NCBI GenBank assembly: GCA_050292235.1
Contig: JBNKLG010000006.1
Coordinates: forward strand, 1-58,646
Direction: 5' to 3'
Length of the DNA: 58,646 nucleotides
DNA from: JBNKLG01 sp050292235
GTDB taxonomy: Bacteria > Pseudomonadota > Gammaproteobacteria > Chromatiales > Chromatiaceae
The notes under the pieces were generated by a model, which ran no database searches, was not told where the DNA came from, and was given only the letters and a program-made list of their open reading frames with translations. The number at the start of each line of letters is the position of its first letter. The stretch's first letter is position 1. Made by a program: the position numbers and the translations under genes. Positions 52,449 to 58,646 of the stretch are shown piece after piece.

Positions 52449-53114
52449 ATGCACATCCTGATCATTGAGGACGACATCGACCTGGGCCAGGCCATCCTCG
52501 CCGCTCTGAAGCAGGCGGGGATGAGCGCTGTGTGGGTACGCAAAGCCGCTGCCGTTCCAGGTCTTGTTGTGGAACCGCCTGATGCCGTGCTGCTGGATCT
52601 CGGATTACCGGATGGCGAGGGGCTGGCGTTGCTGCGCGACTGGCGCGCTCGTGGCATTGTGCTGCCGGTCATCGTTATCACCGCACGCACCGGTCTGGAG
52701 GAGCGTCTGGCCGGCCTCGATGGCGGTGCTGATGATTTTCTGGTCAAGCCATTCGTCATGGCCGAATTGTTATCCCGCCTCGGCGCGGTAACGCGACGCT
52801 ACGCTCGCCAGGCCAGCGAACAGTGGCGCTTCGGCGACCTGGTGGTGGAGCCGCGCGGTCATCGGGCCTGGCTCGGCGATACCCCGCTGGAGCTGTCGCC
52901 TAGGGAGTTCCGTCTGCTTGTGGAGCTGGCAAAGAACCCGGATCAGGTGGTCTCGAAGAGCGTGCTTGGGCTGCGGATGGAGCCACTGGGGGATCCGCTC
53001 GATAGCGCCACCATTGAGGTCCACCTCTCCAATCTGCGCCGCAAGATTGGGGCCGAACGTATCCGTACTGTACGCGGCGTTGGGTATCAACTGCTCGGAC
53101 AGTCTGAGTCATGA
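52449..53114 (+). CDS. OmpR/PhoB-type response regulator
   Basis: The 221-residue protein starts at the ATG at 52449 (MHILIIEDD); upstream in-frame residues to 52362 are unrelated. It has a receiver domain (acidic EDD, phospho-acceptor D50 in LLDLGLP, K in LVKPFV) and a winged-helix DNA-binding domain (LTPLELSPREFRLLV-like, TIEVHLSNLRRKIGAERIRTVRGVGYQL). It resembles QseB/PmrA-like regulators. It overlaps the kinase gene by 4 bases. Confidence 0.95.
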   Translation: MHILIIEDDIDLGQAILAALKQAGMSAVWVRKAAAVPGLVVEPPDAVLLDLGLPDGEGLALLRDWRARGIVLPVIVITARTGLEERLAGLDGGADDFLVKPFVMAELLSRLGAVTRRYARQASEQWRFGDLVVEPRGHRAWLGDTPLELSPREFRLLVELAKNPDQVVSKSVLGLRMEPLGDPLDSATIEVHLSNLRRKIGAERIRTVRGVGYQLLGQSES

Positions 53115-54487
53115 AGTTCTGGCCGCGCCCCTCCCTGGCGGGCCGCTTGGTGCTGGCGTTGCTGATGGCATTCCTGCTGGTCTGGGCGGTGCTTCTGGTG
53201 CGTGACTATCTGAATTTCACCGATGAGAGCTGGCATTTCGAAAGTCTCAGTAAGGCATCGAAGTCGTTGGCTGCCGCGCTCGACTTCGATGATGTGACGC
53301 GTGCTCGCATCGTGGCTGACGCTACCGAGCGATTGGTCAATGCTTCGCGCCGCTTAGGCCCGTTGCCGGATTCGGGCGATATGCTGCTGCTTCTGGAGAC
53401 AGCGGATGGCGTCCCCATCTATGCCTCCCGACCGCTACGAGAACAGCGGATTTCTCGAGGTGGCAGTGGGCGGGGTCGCATGCGTCTAGACGGGCGAGAT
53501 TACTGGTTTGTGGTTGACGCAGCCCGAGGCTGGCGCATGCAACTGCTGGAACCTGTGGTTAGAGATCGGGCGTTGTTGGCTATCCTGGGTGGTGATCTGT
53601 TGCCCTATCTGATTATCGCTTTCCCGTTGGTGCTAGTGCCCATGTGGCTGGCGGTGCAGCGTGGTCTGGCACCATTACGTTGCTTCGCAGCCCAGATCGA
53701 GGCACGACCAACCGGTGACTTTCAGCCCTTCGATGAAGATTTGAAGTATGCCGAGCTGCAACCTCTGGGTAAGGCCTTCGATGCGTTGCTGGCAAGGGTG
53801 CGCCAGGGCATTGCCCGCGAGCGCACATTTGTCCAGGATGCCGCCCATGAGTTGCGTACACCCTTGGCGGTAATCACTGCGCAGACGCATTTGCTGGCCA
53901 GAGCTGATGATGACGTGCAACGACGTCAGGCTGAGGTCGCTCTGGAACAGGCTGTGGCGCGCGCGTCCCGTCTGGTGGGACAGCTGCTGACTCTGGCAAG
54001 CCTGGAGGGAGGGGTCAAAACACTGCACCGGAATGTTGATCTGGTGGCCCTGAGCCGCGATCTGCTCATCGCCATCACCCCGGTTGCAGCGGCGAAGCAG
54101 ATCGAGATCGCCCTCGACTCACCCGATCGTATCGACACTTCCCTGGATGCAGCTGCCTTTCACTCGATACTGGAAAACCTGCTTGCCAATGCTACGGCGC
54201 ACTGCCAGGACGGTGCGCAAGTGCTGGTTGAGTTGAGTGAAAAAGGCGGGTATATCCATTTGCGCGTGTCCGACGATGGGCCCGGCATTGCGCCGGAGGA
54301 GAGGTCGAGGCTATTCGAGCGCTTCTATCGTGGGCGTGATGTCACTACTCGTGGCTCCGGCCTTGGTTTGGCAATCGTTTACCAAGCGGTCGGTAATTTG
54401 GGTGGGACGATACGGCTTGAGACGGGTGCAAATGATCGTGGTACCGTTTTCGAAGTGTCGTGGCCACGAGCAGATCGCCCATATTGA
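53111..54487 (+). CDS. Sensor histidine kinase
   Basis: The 458-residue protein has membrane segments at about 12-34 and 160-185 bounding a short periplasmic sensor, a HAMP-like linker, the H-box FVQDAAHELRTPLAVI with phospho-acceptor H near 246, an N-box (LENLLANATAHC) and G-boxes (DDGPGIAPEE, GSGLGLAIVYQ). It resembles QseC-type kinases. Signal unknown. A tRNA promoter overlaps its stop codon. Confidence 0.95.
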   Translation: MKFWPRPSLAGRLVLALLMAFLLVWAVLLVRDYLNFTDESWHFESLSKASKSLAAALDFDDVTRARIVADATERLVNASRRLGPLPDSGDMLLLLETADGVPIYASRPLREQRISRGGSGRGRMRLDGRDYWFVVDAARGWRMQLLEPVVRDRALLAILGGDLLPYLIIAFPLVLVPMWLAVQRGLAPLRCFAAQIEARPTGDFQPFDEDLKYAELQPLGKAFDALLARVRQGIARERTFVQDAAHELRTPLAVITAQTHLLARADDDVQRRQAEVALEQAVARASRLVGQLLTLASLEGGVKTLHRNVDLVALSRDLLIAITPVAAAKQIEIALDSPDRIDTSLDAAAFHSILENLLANATAHCQDGAQVLVELSEKGGYIHLRVSDDGPGIAPEERSRLFERFYRGRDVTTRGSGLGLAIVYQAVGNLGGTIRLETGANDRGTVFEVSWPRADRPY

Positions 54488-54512
54488 CCCTTAGAAAAGC
54501 CTGTATTAGAAT
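54484..54512 (+). promoter_or_regulatory. Sigma-70 promoter of tRNA-Met
   Basis: TTGACC (54484-54489) and TAGAAT (54507-54512) are separated by 17 bases. Each hexamer has one mismatch to consensus. The predicted start is near 54519, 12 bases before the tRNA. The -35 overlaps the kinase stop codon. Confidence 0.7.
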
Positions 54513-54530
54513 TCCGCCTCTTATCTCAAC

Positions 54531-54607
54531 GGCTATGTAGCTCAGCTGGTTAGAGCACATCACTCATAATGATGGGGTCCCAAGTTCGAATCTCGGCATA
54601 GCCACCA
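54531..54607 (+). tRNA. tRNA-Met (CAT), elongator
   Basis: A complete 77-base cloverleaf: acceptor GGCTATG/CATAGCC, D arm GCTC...GAGC, anticodon arm CATCA-CTCATAA-TGATG with anticodon CAT, T arm CCAAG-TTCGAAT-CTCGG, and encoded CCA. The sequence closely matches E. coli elongator tRNA-Met, including the A51-C63 mismatch in the T stem. A first-base G pairing with C72 rules out the initiator type. Confidence 0.96.
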
Positions 54608-54612
54608 TACGC

Positions 54613-54650
54613 AAAAAGCCCGTGCAGCCTAAACGCTCGCGGGCTTTTTT
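54613..54650 (+). terminator. Intrinsic terminator of tRNA-Met
   Basis: AAAAAGCCCG (54613-54622) pairs with CGGGCTTTTT (54640-54649), followed by further T. It begins 6 bases after the tRNA and could also terminate the convergent thiO transcript, because the stem is flanked by A and T tracts. Confidence 0.88.
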
Positions 54651-54689
54651 ATTGGACATAAGTTGCTCTCTGCAACAGCGCAATCCCCA

Positions 54690-55787
54690 TCAGTGCTCGG
54701 CCAAAAGCCCATAAGGTGCAGGATCGAGAATGGGCAGACGCGCCAGGATCAGATCGGCCGCTAAGCGGGCCGAGGCCGGGCCAAGAACGACGCCGTTGCG
54801 ATAGTGGCCGCTATTAACGAAGAGGCCGGAGATTTCCGGATGCTCGCCAATATAAGGGATGCCCGAGGGCGAACCGGGGCGCAGGCCCGCCCAGTGTTTT
54901 TCCAGGGGGTATTGGGCCAGACTGGGGAACCAGGAGAGGGCAATTTCCCTTAGAGATTCGCGGGCCTCGGCGGTGGTCTCTTTGGTATAGCCAGTCTCTT
55001 CCAGGGTGCTGCCGATGAGGATACGGCCATCCTCTCGGGGAATGCTGTAGCGGTCGCCAAAAAGGGTGATGCGTTCCAGATGGCCCGGCTCGCCCTGGAA
55101 CAGGATCATCTGGCCCCGGACGGGTCGAATGGCTGGTGGATGGGGCAGTGTGTCGAGCAGCAGCGGGCTCCAGGCACCGGCGCATACGATCACCTTATCA
55201 GCGCTGATTTTGCCCTGGGCGGTGTGAACTCCACGCACACGGCCCTGATCGATCCAGAGGGATTCTACCGGCCGATCCTCCCGACACTGCACGCCCATGC
55301 GCTCAACGGCACCCCGCATCGACTGGGCAATTCGTGGATTGCGCACTTGGGCGATGTCTGGCATCCAGAGCGCCTGATCGGGCACATTGGCCAAATGGGG
55401 CTCCAGGGCCTGGATTTCCTGGCGGTCGATAACTTTCAGGTTGATCTGGTGGCGCTCAGCCCAGTTGAGGGCCGTTTGGGTTTCGTCTGAGTTAAGAATC
55501 AGCAGGCCGTTCTGAATCCATTGGGGGGAGATGCCGCTGAGTTCCGTCAGCTCCTCGCAGAGTTCGGCATATTTCGGCTGGCCCCAGCTGGCCAACCGGG
55601 TTACCGCATCGGGGTAACGCCAGGGGTTGAGGGGACAGACGATGCCGCCGCCGGCCCAGGTGGACTCACGACCGGCCGCCTGGCGATCGATAACGGTAAC
55701 GGTGGCACCGGCCTGGCGCAGTTCGCGGGCGGTGAGCAGGCCGATGATGCCACCGCCAATGAGGATGATATCGCTGGATGGAATCAT
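54690..55787 (-). CDS. thiO: Glycine oxidase ThiO-like FAD enzyme
   Basis: From the ATG at 55787 (MIPSSDIILIGGGIIGLLTARELRQAG) the protein is 365 residues. It has the Rossmann FAD motif GGGIIG, a DAO fold, and the late GLRPGSPSGIPYIGEHPEISGLFVNSGHYRNG segment typical of ThiO. It would oxidise glycine to iminoacetate for thiazole synthesis. An upstream in-frame ATG (55958) has no family support. Its start overlaps the ispH stop (ATGA), so they are coupled; thiG/thiS are not in the window. Confidence 0.88.
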   Translation of the reverse strand: MIPSSDIILIGGGIIGLLTARELRQAGATVTVIDRQAAGRESTWAGGGIVCPLNPWRYPDAVTRLASWGQPKYAELCEELTELSGISPQWIQNGLLILNSDETQTALNWAERHQINLKVIDRQEIQALEPHLANVPDQALWMPDIAQVRNPRIAQSMRGAVERMGVQCREDRPVESLWIDQGRVRGVHTAQGKISADKVIVCAGAWSPLLLDTLPHPPAIRPVRGQMILFQGEPGHLERITLFGDRYSIPREDGRILIGSTLEETGYTKETTAEARESLREIALSWFPSLAQYPLEKHWAGLRPGSPSGIPYIGEHPEISGLFVNSGHYRNGVVLGPASARLAADLILARLPILDPAPYGLLAEH

Positions 55788-56725
55788 GCTGAACGTAATG
55801 CCTCTGGTAGGACGAAGCGCACATTTTCTGCTACCCCACCCAGCTCGGTGGGGGCTGTCGCGCCCCAGTCTTGGAGTTGTTGAATGATATCCTGCACCAA
55901 CACCTCGGGGGCCGAAGCGCCTGCTGTGATGCCGATGCAGCTTTGATCGTTGAACCACACCTGCTGCAAATCTGCTGGCCCATCAACCAGATAGGCGGGC
56001 GTGCCCTGATGCTCGGCAATCTCCCGCAGTCGGTTGGAGTTGGAGCTGTTGGGCGATCCCACCACCAGTACCAGATCGCAGCGCTGGGCCAGTTGCTTGA
56101 TGGCATCCTGACGGTTTTGGGTGGCGTAGCAGATATCGTTTTGCTTTGGCCCCTGAATATCGGGAAAACGCGCCTTCAGGGCTGCAATGATGAGCGCCGT
56201 ATCATCCATGGAAAGAGTGGTCTGGGTGACATAGGCGATCCCTTGCCGGGGCGGTGGGTTGAGTCCGGCGACATCTGCGGGTTTTTCCACCAGATAGATG
56301 CCCCCATGGCCGGTGGGATTCTGGTATTGCCCCATGGTACCCTCGACCTCGGGATGGCCGCGATGGCCGATGAGGACGACATCCATGCCCAGGTTGCCGT
56401 ATCGCGCCACCTCCAGATGCACCTTGGTCACCAGCGGGCAGGTGGCGTCGAACAGCCGCAGTTGGCGCTGCTCGGCCTCGCGCCGCACTTGTTGGGAGAC
56501 CCCGTGGGCAGAGAAGATCAGGGTGGCATCATCCGGGGCCTGGGCGACCTCGTCGATAAAGATGGCTCCGCGCTCTTGCAAGCCGTTGACCACGAAGCGG
56601 TTATGCACCACCTCATGGCGCACATAGATGGGTGCGCCGAAGATCTCCAGAGCACGCTCGACAATGGCGATGGCCCGATCGACACCGGCGCAAAAACCAC
56701 GGGGATTGGCGAGCAGAATCTTCAC
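55784..56725 (-). CDS. ispH: 4-hydroxy-3-methylbut-2-enyl diphosphate reductase
   Basis: The 313-residue protein has the three Fe-S cysteines: RGFCAGVDRAI (C12), FDATCPLVTKVH (C96) and NDICYATQNRQ (C197), and GSPNSSNSNRL. It catalyses the last step of the MEP isoprenoid pathway. It follows fkpB by 5 bases, the common gammaproteobacterial order, and is coupled to thiO. Confidence 0.97.
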   Translation of the reverse strand: MKILLANPRGFCAGVDRAIAIVERALEIFGAPIYVRHEVVHNRFVVNGLQERGAIFIDEVAQAPDDATLIFSAHGVSQQVRREAEQRQLRLFDATCPLVTKVHLEVARYGNLGMDVVLIGHRGHPEVEGTMGQYQNPTGHGGIYLVEKPADVAGLNPPPRQGIAYVTQTTLSMDDTALIIAALKARFPDIQGPKQNDICYATQNRQDAIKQLAQRCDLVLVVGSPNSSNSNRLREIAEHQGTPAYLVDGPADLQQVWFNDQSCIGITAGASAPEVLVQDIIQQLQDWGATAPTELGGVAENVRFVLPEALRSA

Positions 56726-56730
56726 CCGTG

Positions 56731-57168
56731 TCAGCCAGCCTCAACGGCGAGGATCTTCACCCGCAGCAAGATCGGTTTGCCCGCGAGGGGGTGGTTGAAG
56801 TCGATCAGCACCTCGGTGTCGCCGATGGCCTCGATCAGGCCCAGGGTCTCATTGCCATCGGGCAGGGTGAAGCTGATGAGGCGGCCCTCGGCCAATGCCA
56901 GATCGGCAGGAAAGGCATCCCGACTGAGGCGCTGGAGTCTCTCGTCCTCCGGCTGGCCATAGGCCTGATCCGGCGATAGGGACAGCGATTGGTCGGTGCC
57001 CACCGTCATGCCCAGCAAGTGCTGCTCGATCCGGGCCTCCAGAGTGCCGTCACCCATGACAAAATCCAGAGGATCGTCATCGAACGACGACATGATCTCC
57101 TCTCCATTGGGAAAGGCCAGGGTGAAATGCATGCGTACCCGGCTGCCTTGGGCGATGGTTAAGCCCAA
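56731..57168 (-). CDS. fkpB: FKBP-type peptidyl-prolyl isomerase FkpB (SlpA)
   Basis: I place the start at TTG 57168, giving 145 residues that begin (M)GLTIAQGSRVRMHFTLAFPNGE; GGAGAAGGG lies right upstream. The longer ATG at 57243 would add 25 residues with no family support. The SlyD-like features are DFVMGDGTLEARIEQHLLG, FDHPLAG-type FNHPLAGKPILLRV. It is a prolyl isomerase. The 12-codon ORF at 57159-57197 overlaps the start, so translation may be coupled to it. Confidence 0.88.
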   Translation of the reverse strand: MGLTIAQGSRVRMHFTLAFPNGEEIMSSFDDDPLDFVMGDGTLEARIEQHLLGMTVGTDQSLSLSPDQAYGQPEDERLQRLSRDAFPADLALAEGRLISFTLPDGNETLGLIEAIGDTEVLIDFNHPLAGKPILLRVKILAVEAG

Positions 57169-57197
57169 AACCCTTCTCCAAATATAAAGATGGCCAT
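57159..57197 (-). CDS. Possible 12-codon leader peptide overlapping fkpB start
   Basis: ATG at 57197 opens MAIFIFGEGFWA and ends at TAA 57161-57159, 7 codon-bases inside fkpB. AGGAGA lies 9 bases upstream, stronger than the fkpB signal itself. It shares its ATG with the stop of the preceding small ORF (TAATG). It could couple translation of the small membrane protein to fkpB; function is speculative. Confidence 0.35.
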   Translation of the reverse strand: MAIFIFGEGFWA

Positions 57198-57337
57198 TAG
57201 CTGAGTATCTCCTGGGTGATAAAAAGGTATAGCAACACACCAACGATTAGTGCTGGTGACGCAAGCCGCCAGAGTTTACAGAGGATGGGCAGATCATCGC
57301 AGAGAGTGCTCAAGCGATTCAGCATGACATTTTTCAT
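57197..57337 (-). CDS. Small membrane protein, 46 residues
   Basis: ATG at 57337, with AGGGGAT upstream, encodes 46 residues: a polar N-terminal half (MKNVMLNRLSTLCDDLPILC) and one hydrophobic segment (LASPALIVGVLLYLFI) before TAA at 57199-57197. It is shorter than usual ORF cut-offs and lies in the fkpB-ispH-thiO operon where lspA would normally precede fkpB. I recognise no family. Confidence 0.5.
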   Translation of the reverse strand: MKNVMLNRLSTLCDDLPILCKLWRLASPALIVGVLLYLFITQEILS

Positions 57338-57450
57338 CGGATCCCCTGGGTTGATCACCTAATGGTTGCATAAGGCCAAAGTGCGAACAAGGCGCGATGG
57401 GACTTCCTTGAGAAGAGAAAGGCGATCAATGGGGTCACAGATCAATCAAA

Positions 57451-57870
57451 TCAATGCGGAATTTCGGGGGCCTGGATGCGGATGCCCCCTTCGGGGGCCA
57501 GGAGGTCGGAGCCGGTCTGTTGGTAGTGGTTGTTGGCCTGGAGCTGGATGTCGCCCTGGAGGCTGCCCAGGCTGCTGGCGGCGGCCAGTTGGTATTGGCC
57601 CTGGGTGTCGCTGCTCTATTTTTGCTTGCCCAGGGTGATGCTCAGGCCGCCGTTGTAGATGAGGCCGCTGGTCTTCTTTTCCAGGAAGTGCTCTTCCTGT
57701 TGGCTCTCTGCGGCGGCTTCGAGCTGGATGTCTTGGCCTGCGGTGAGTTGCAGGCGCTGGTCGGCCACGGCTTGGCTGCCCTGGAGTTGGATGTTTTGGG
57801 CGCTGAGAGCGGTGGTCTGCTGCGCCGTGGCATTCAGGCTTAGGAGCAAAAGGCGCATATTGAGCGGTTA
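57451..57870 (-). pseudogene. Filamentous haemagglutinin/CdiA-type repeat remnant
   Basis: One minus-strand frame encodes FHA-style repeats: TTALSAQNIQLQGSQAVADQ, LQLTAGQDIQLEAAAES and, after an in-frame TAG (57618-57616), LQGDIQLQANNHYQQTGSDLLAPEGGIRIQA to TGA at 57453-57451. It has no start region of a secreted protein, is cut at both ends and holds a stop, so it is a fragment of a two-partner-secretion or contact-dependent inhibition gene. Confidence 0.78.
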
Positions 57871-58203
57871 GGTGGCGGCTCGTTTGTCGTGGCCGTTAGT
57901 GTTACATGGGTGGGGTGGGTTGGAAAGTGTTGCCTGTGTGGAGCTACAACGGGAATTTAGTAAACCATCACCGTAATTCCAGCAGAAACCAAGCTGGCTG
58001 GCCCCTTGATTCCGACCTAAAACAACAGAATTCAAGATTCAAGACCCCGAGCTCGCGCAGGAGGGGCTCAGGTTTGTAGAGAGGATGGGGCTGGACGTTG
58101 TAGATGCCCGGGACCTTCGTCCCATCTGAATCTTCTTACAACGATTCAATACGACAAGTGTGATCATAGGCCGCTTTTATCCACCCTATCTTGAGTGCCA
58201 GGG
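57871..58203. other. Intergenic region before the right-end transposase
   Basis: No plausible coding sequence or RNA is seen. It holds a short hairpin (GGGAC/GTCCC, 58110-58123). One end of the right-hand IS element is probably inside, but terminal repeats cannot be recognised from one end. Confidence 0.4.
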
Positions 58204-58646
58204 ATGCTGCTTCTGTTTGTGCTTTTGATCGCTTTGGGCTTTGCTGTTCTTTTCTTGCATGCCCATCGTCTTTACCCAAGCTCCGCCGCTTATGGCAAAA
58301 AGAAAAAATTACCCGATTTCCCGACCCAGCATCGCTTTCCCAAAAAGCCCGATTGGGTGCCGAAGGAGGTTATCCGCATGAAGGCGCTGATGCCAACAGC
58401 AGGTTGCCGCAGCCTGGCGGCAAGCTTCAACCGGCGCTTTGCCCATAAGGGCGTTACGGTCAGCAAGAGCTATGTCAATGATCTGGTACGAAAACGCCAG
58501 TATGACATCGGAATTTTGCGACAGAAGCTAAAACATCGCAGGCCCCGACCAATACCCGTCAATCGGATATGGGCGATGGATTTGACTGGGAAGCAAGATT
58601 GTTGCAGAGATCCCCACAATATTCTCGGTATTGTAGAACATGGTTC
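58204..58646 (+). mobile_element. Transposase with rve-type integrase core, 5' part, runs off right edge
   Basis: An open frame from the ATG at 58204 continues 147 codons to the window edge. Early residues are hydrophobic (MLLLFVLLIALGFAVLFLHAHRL); then KKPDWVPKEVIRMKALMP, GCRSLAASFNRRF, and PVNRIWAMDLTGKQD, where WAMDLT is the start of an rve/DDE core (first Asp). The region before the core resembles an IS3-like or related helix-turn-helix segment. Family assignment needs the missing half. Confidence 0.75.

Noticed and set aside
54579..54595. A-C mismatch in the tRNA-Met T stem as a sign of decay
   Set aside because: The same mismatch (A51-C63) is found in E. coli elongator tRNA-Met.
55788..55958. 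N-terminal extension of the ThiO-like protein
   Set aside because: Overlaps ispH coding in another frame and is Arg/Pro/Gly-rich with no family match.
1..58646. CRISPR array
   Set aside because: No regularly spaced direct repeats of 25-40 bases with unique spacers were found.

Overview
The window is a chromosomal replication-origin neighbourhood of a gammaproteobacterium. The gene order rpmH-rnpA-yidC-mnmE-mnmG-rsmG-parA-parB-atpIBEFHAGDC running left and dnaA-dnaN-gyrB running right is the classical origin block. The blocks glnA-ntrB-ntrC, zapA-6S RNA-ygfA (5-formyl-THF cyclo-ligase), fkpB-ispH-thiO and plsC-glyS-glyQ are typical of Gammaproteobacteria. A sulfur-oxidising or Chromatiales-like lineage is only an inference: it rests on the TusA-type protein beside an MnmA-like thiolase, cytochrome c', cytochrome b561 and a large FAD/Fe-S oxidoreductase. 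No diagnostic sulfur-oxidation operon (sox, dsr) is visible.

Layout. 1-0.75 kb: start of an IS4-type (DUF4372) transposase running off the left edge, next to a truncated, frameshifted copy of a Crp/Fnr-type regulator. 1-4.9 kb: a large secreted three-domain protein and the intact paralogue of that regulator, with a CRP-like palindrome upstream. 4.9-11 kb: a 1279-residue FAD/Fe-S/CCG oxidoreductase, cytochrome c', cytochrome b561, a PilZ protein and a SlyD-like isomerase. 11-18 kb: the complete F1Fo ATP synthase operon with a recognisable sigma-70 promoter and an intrinsic terminator. 18-26.5 kb: parBA, a diguanylate cyclase, rsmG, mnmG, mnmE, yidC, rnpA, rpmH. 26.5-31.6 kb: dnaA, dnaN, a consensus parS site and gyrB. 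31.6-35.4 kb: plsC, glyS, glyQ. 35.4-37.8 kb: MnmA-like thiolase, TusA-like carrier, CDF metal transporter. 38-43 kb: glnA, a DUF4124 protein and ntrBC, with sigma-54 and NtrC sites that link them. 43-49.4 kb: a conserved-looking unknown protein, a KamA-like radical SAM enzyme, pepP, a YgfB protein, a short coiled-coil protein, zapA, 6S RNA, 5-FTHF cyclo-ligase, a lytic transglycosylase. 49.4-54.5 kb: a GC-rich block with two lipoprotein hydrolases divergent from a two-component system. 54.5-57.3 kb: elongator tRNA-Met, thiO, ispH, fkpB and an untracked 46-codon membrane protein. 57.4 kb-end: a filamentous-haemagglutinin remnant and an rve-type transposase running off the right edge.

The genes are mostly housekeeping: energy (ATP synthase), replication and segregation (DnaA, DnaN, GyrB, ParABS), tRNA modification (MnmE, MnmG, RnpA, MnmA-like), nitrogen control (GlnA, NtrBC) and division (ZapA). 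Notable features are: a parS site filling the dnaN-gyrB gap; absence of recF and yidD from their usual places; a strongly AT-rich stretch from yidC to gyrB; complete NtrC/sigma-54 control signals; a KamA-family enzyme that appears to lack one of the lysine-recognition aspartates; a small membrane protein plus 12-codon leader ahead of a TTG-started fkpB; and the GC-rich hydrolase/two-component block. I did not find a CRISPR array, phage defence system or other clearly new multi-gene system.
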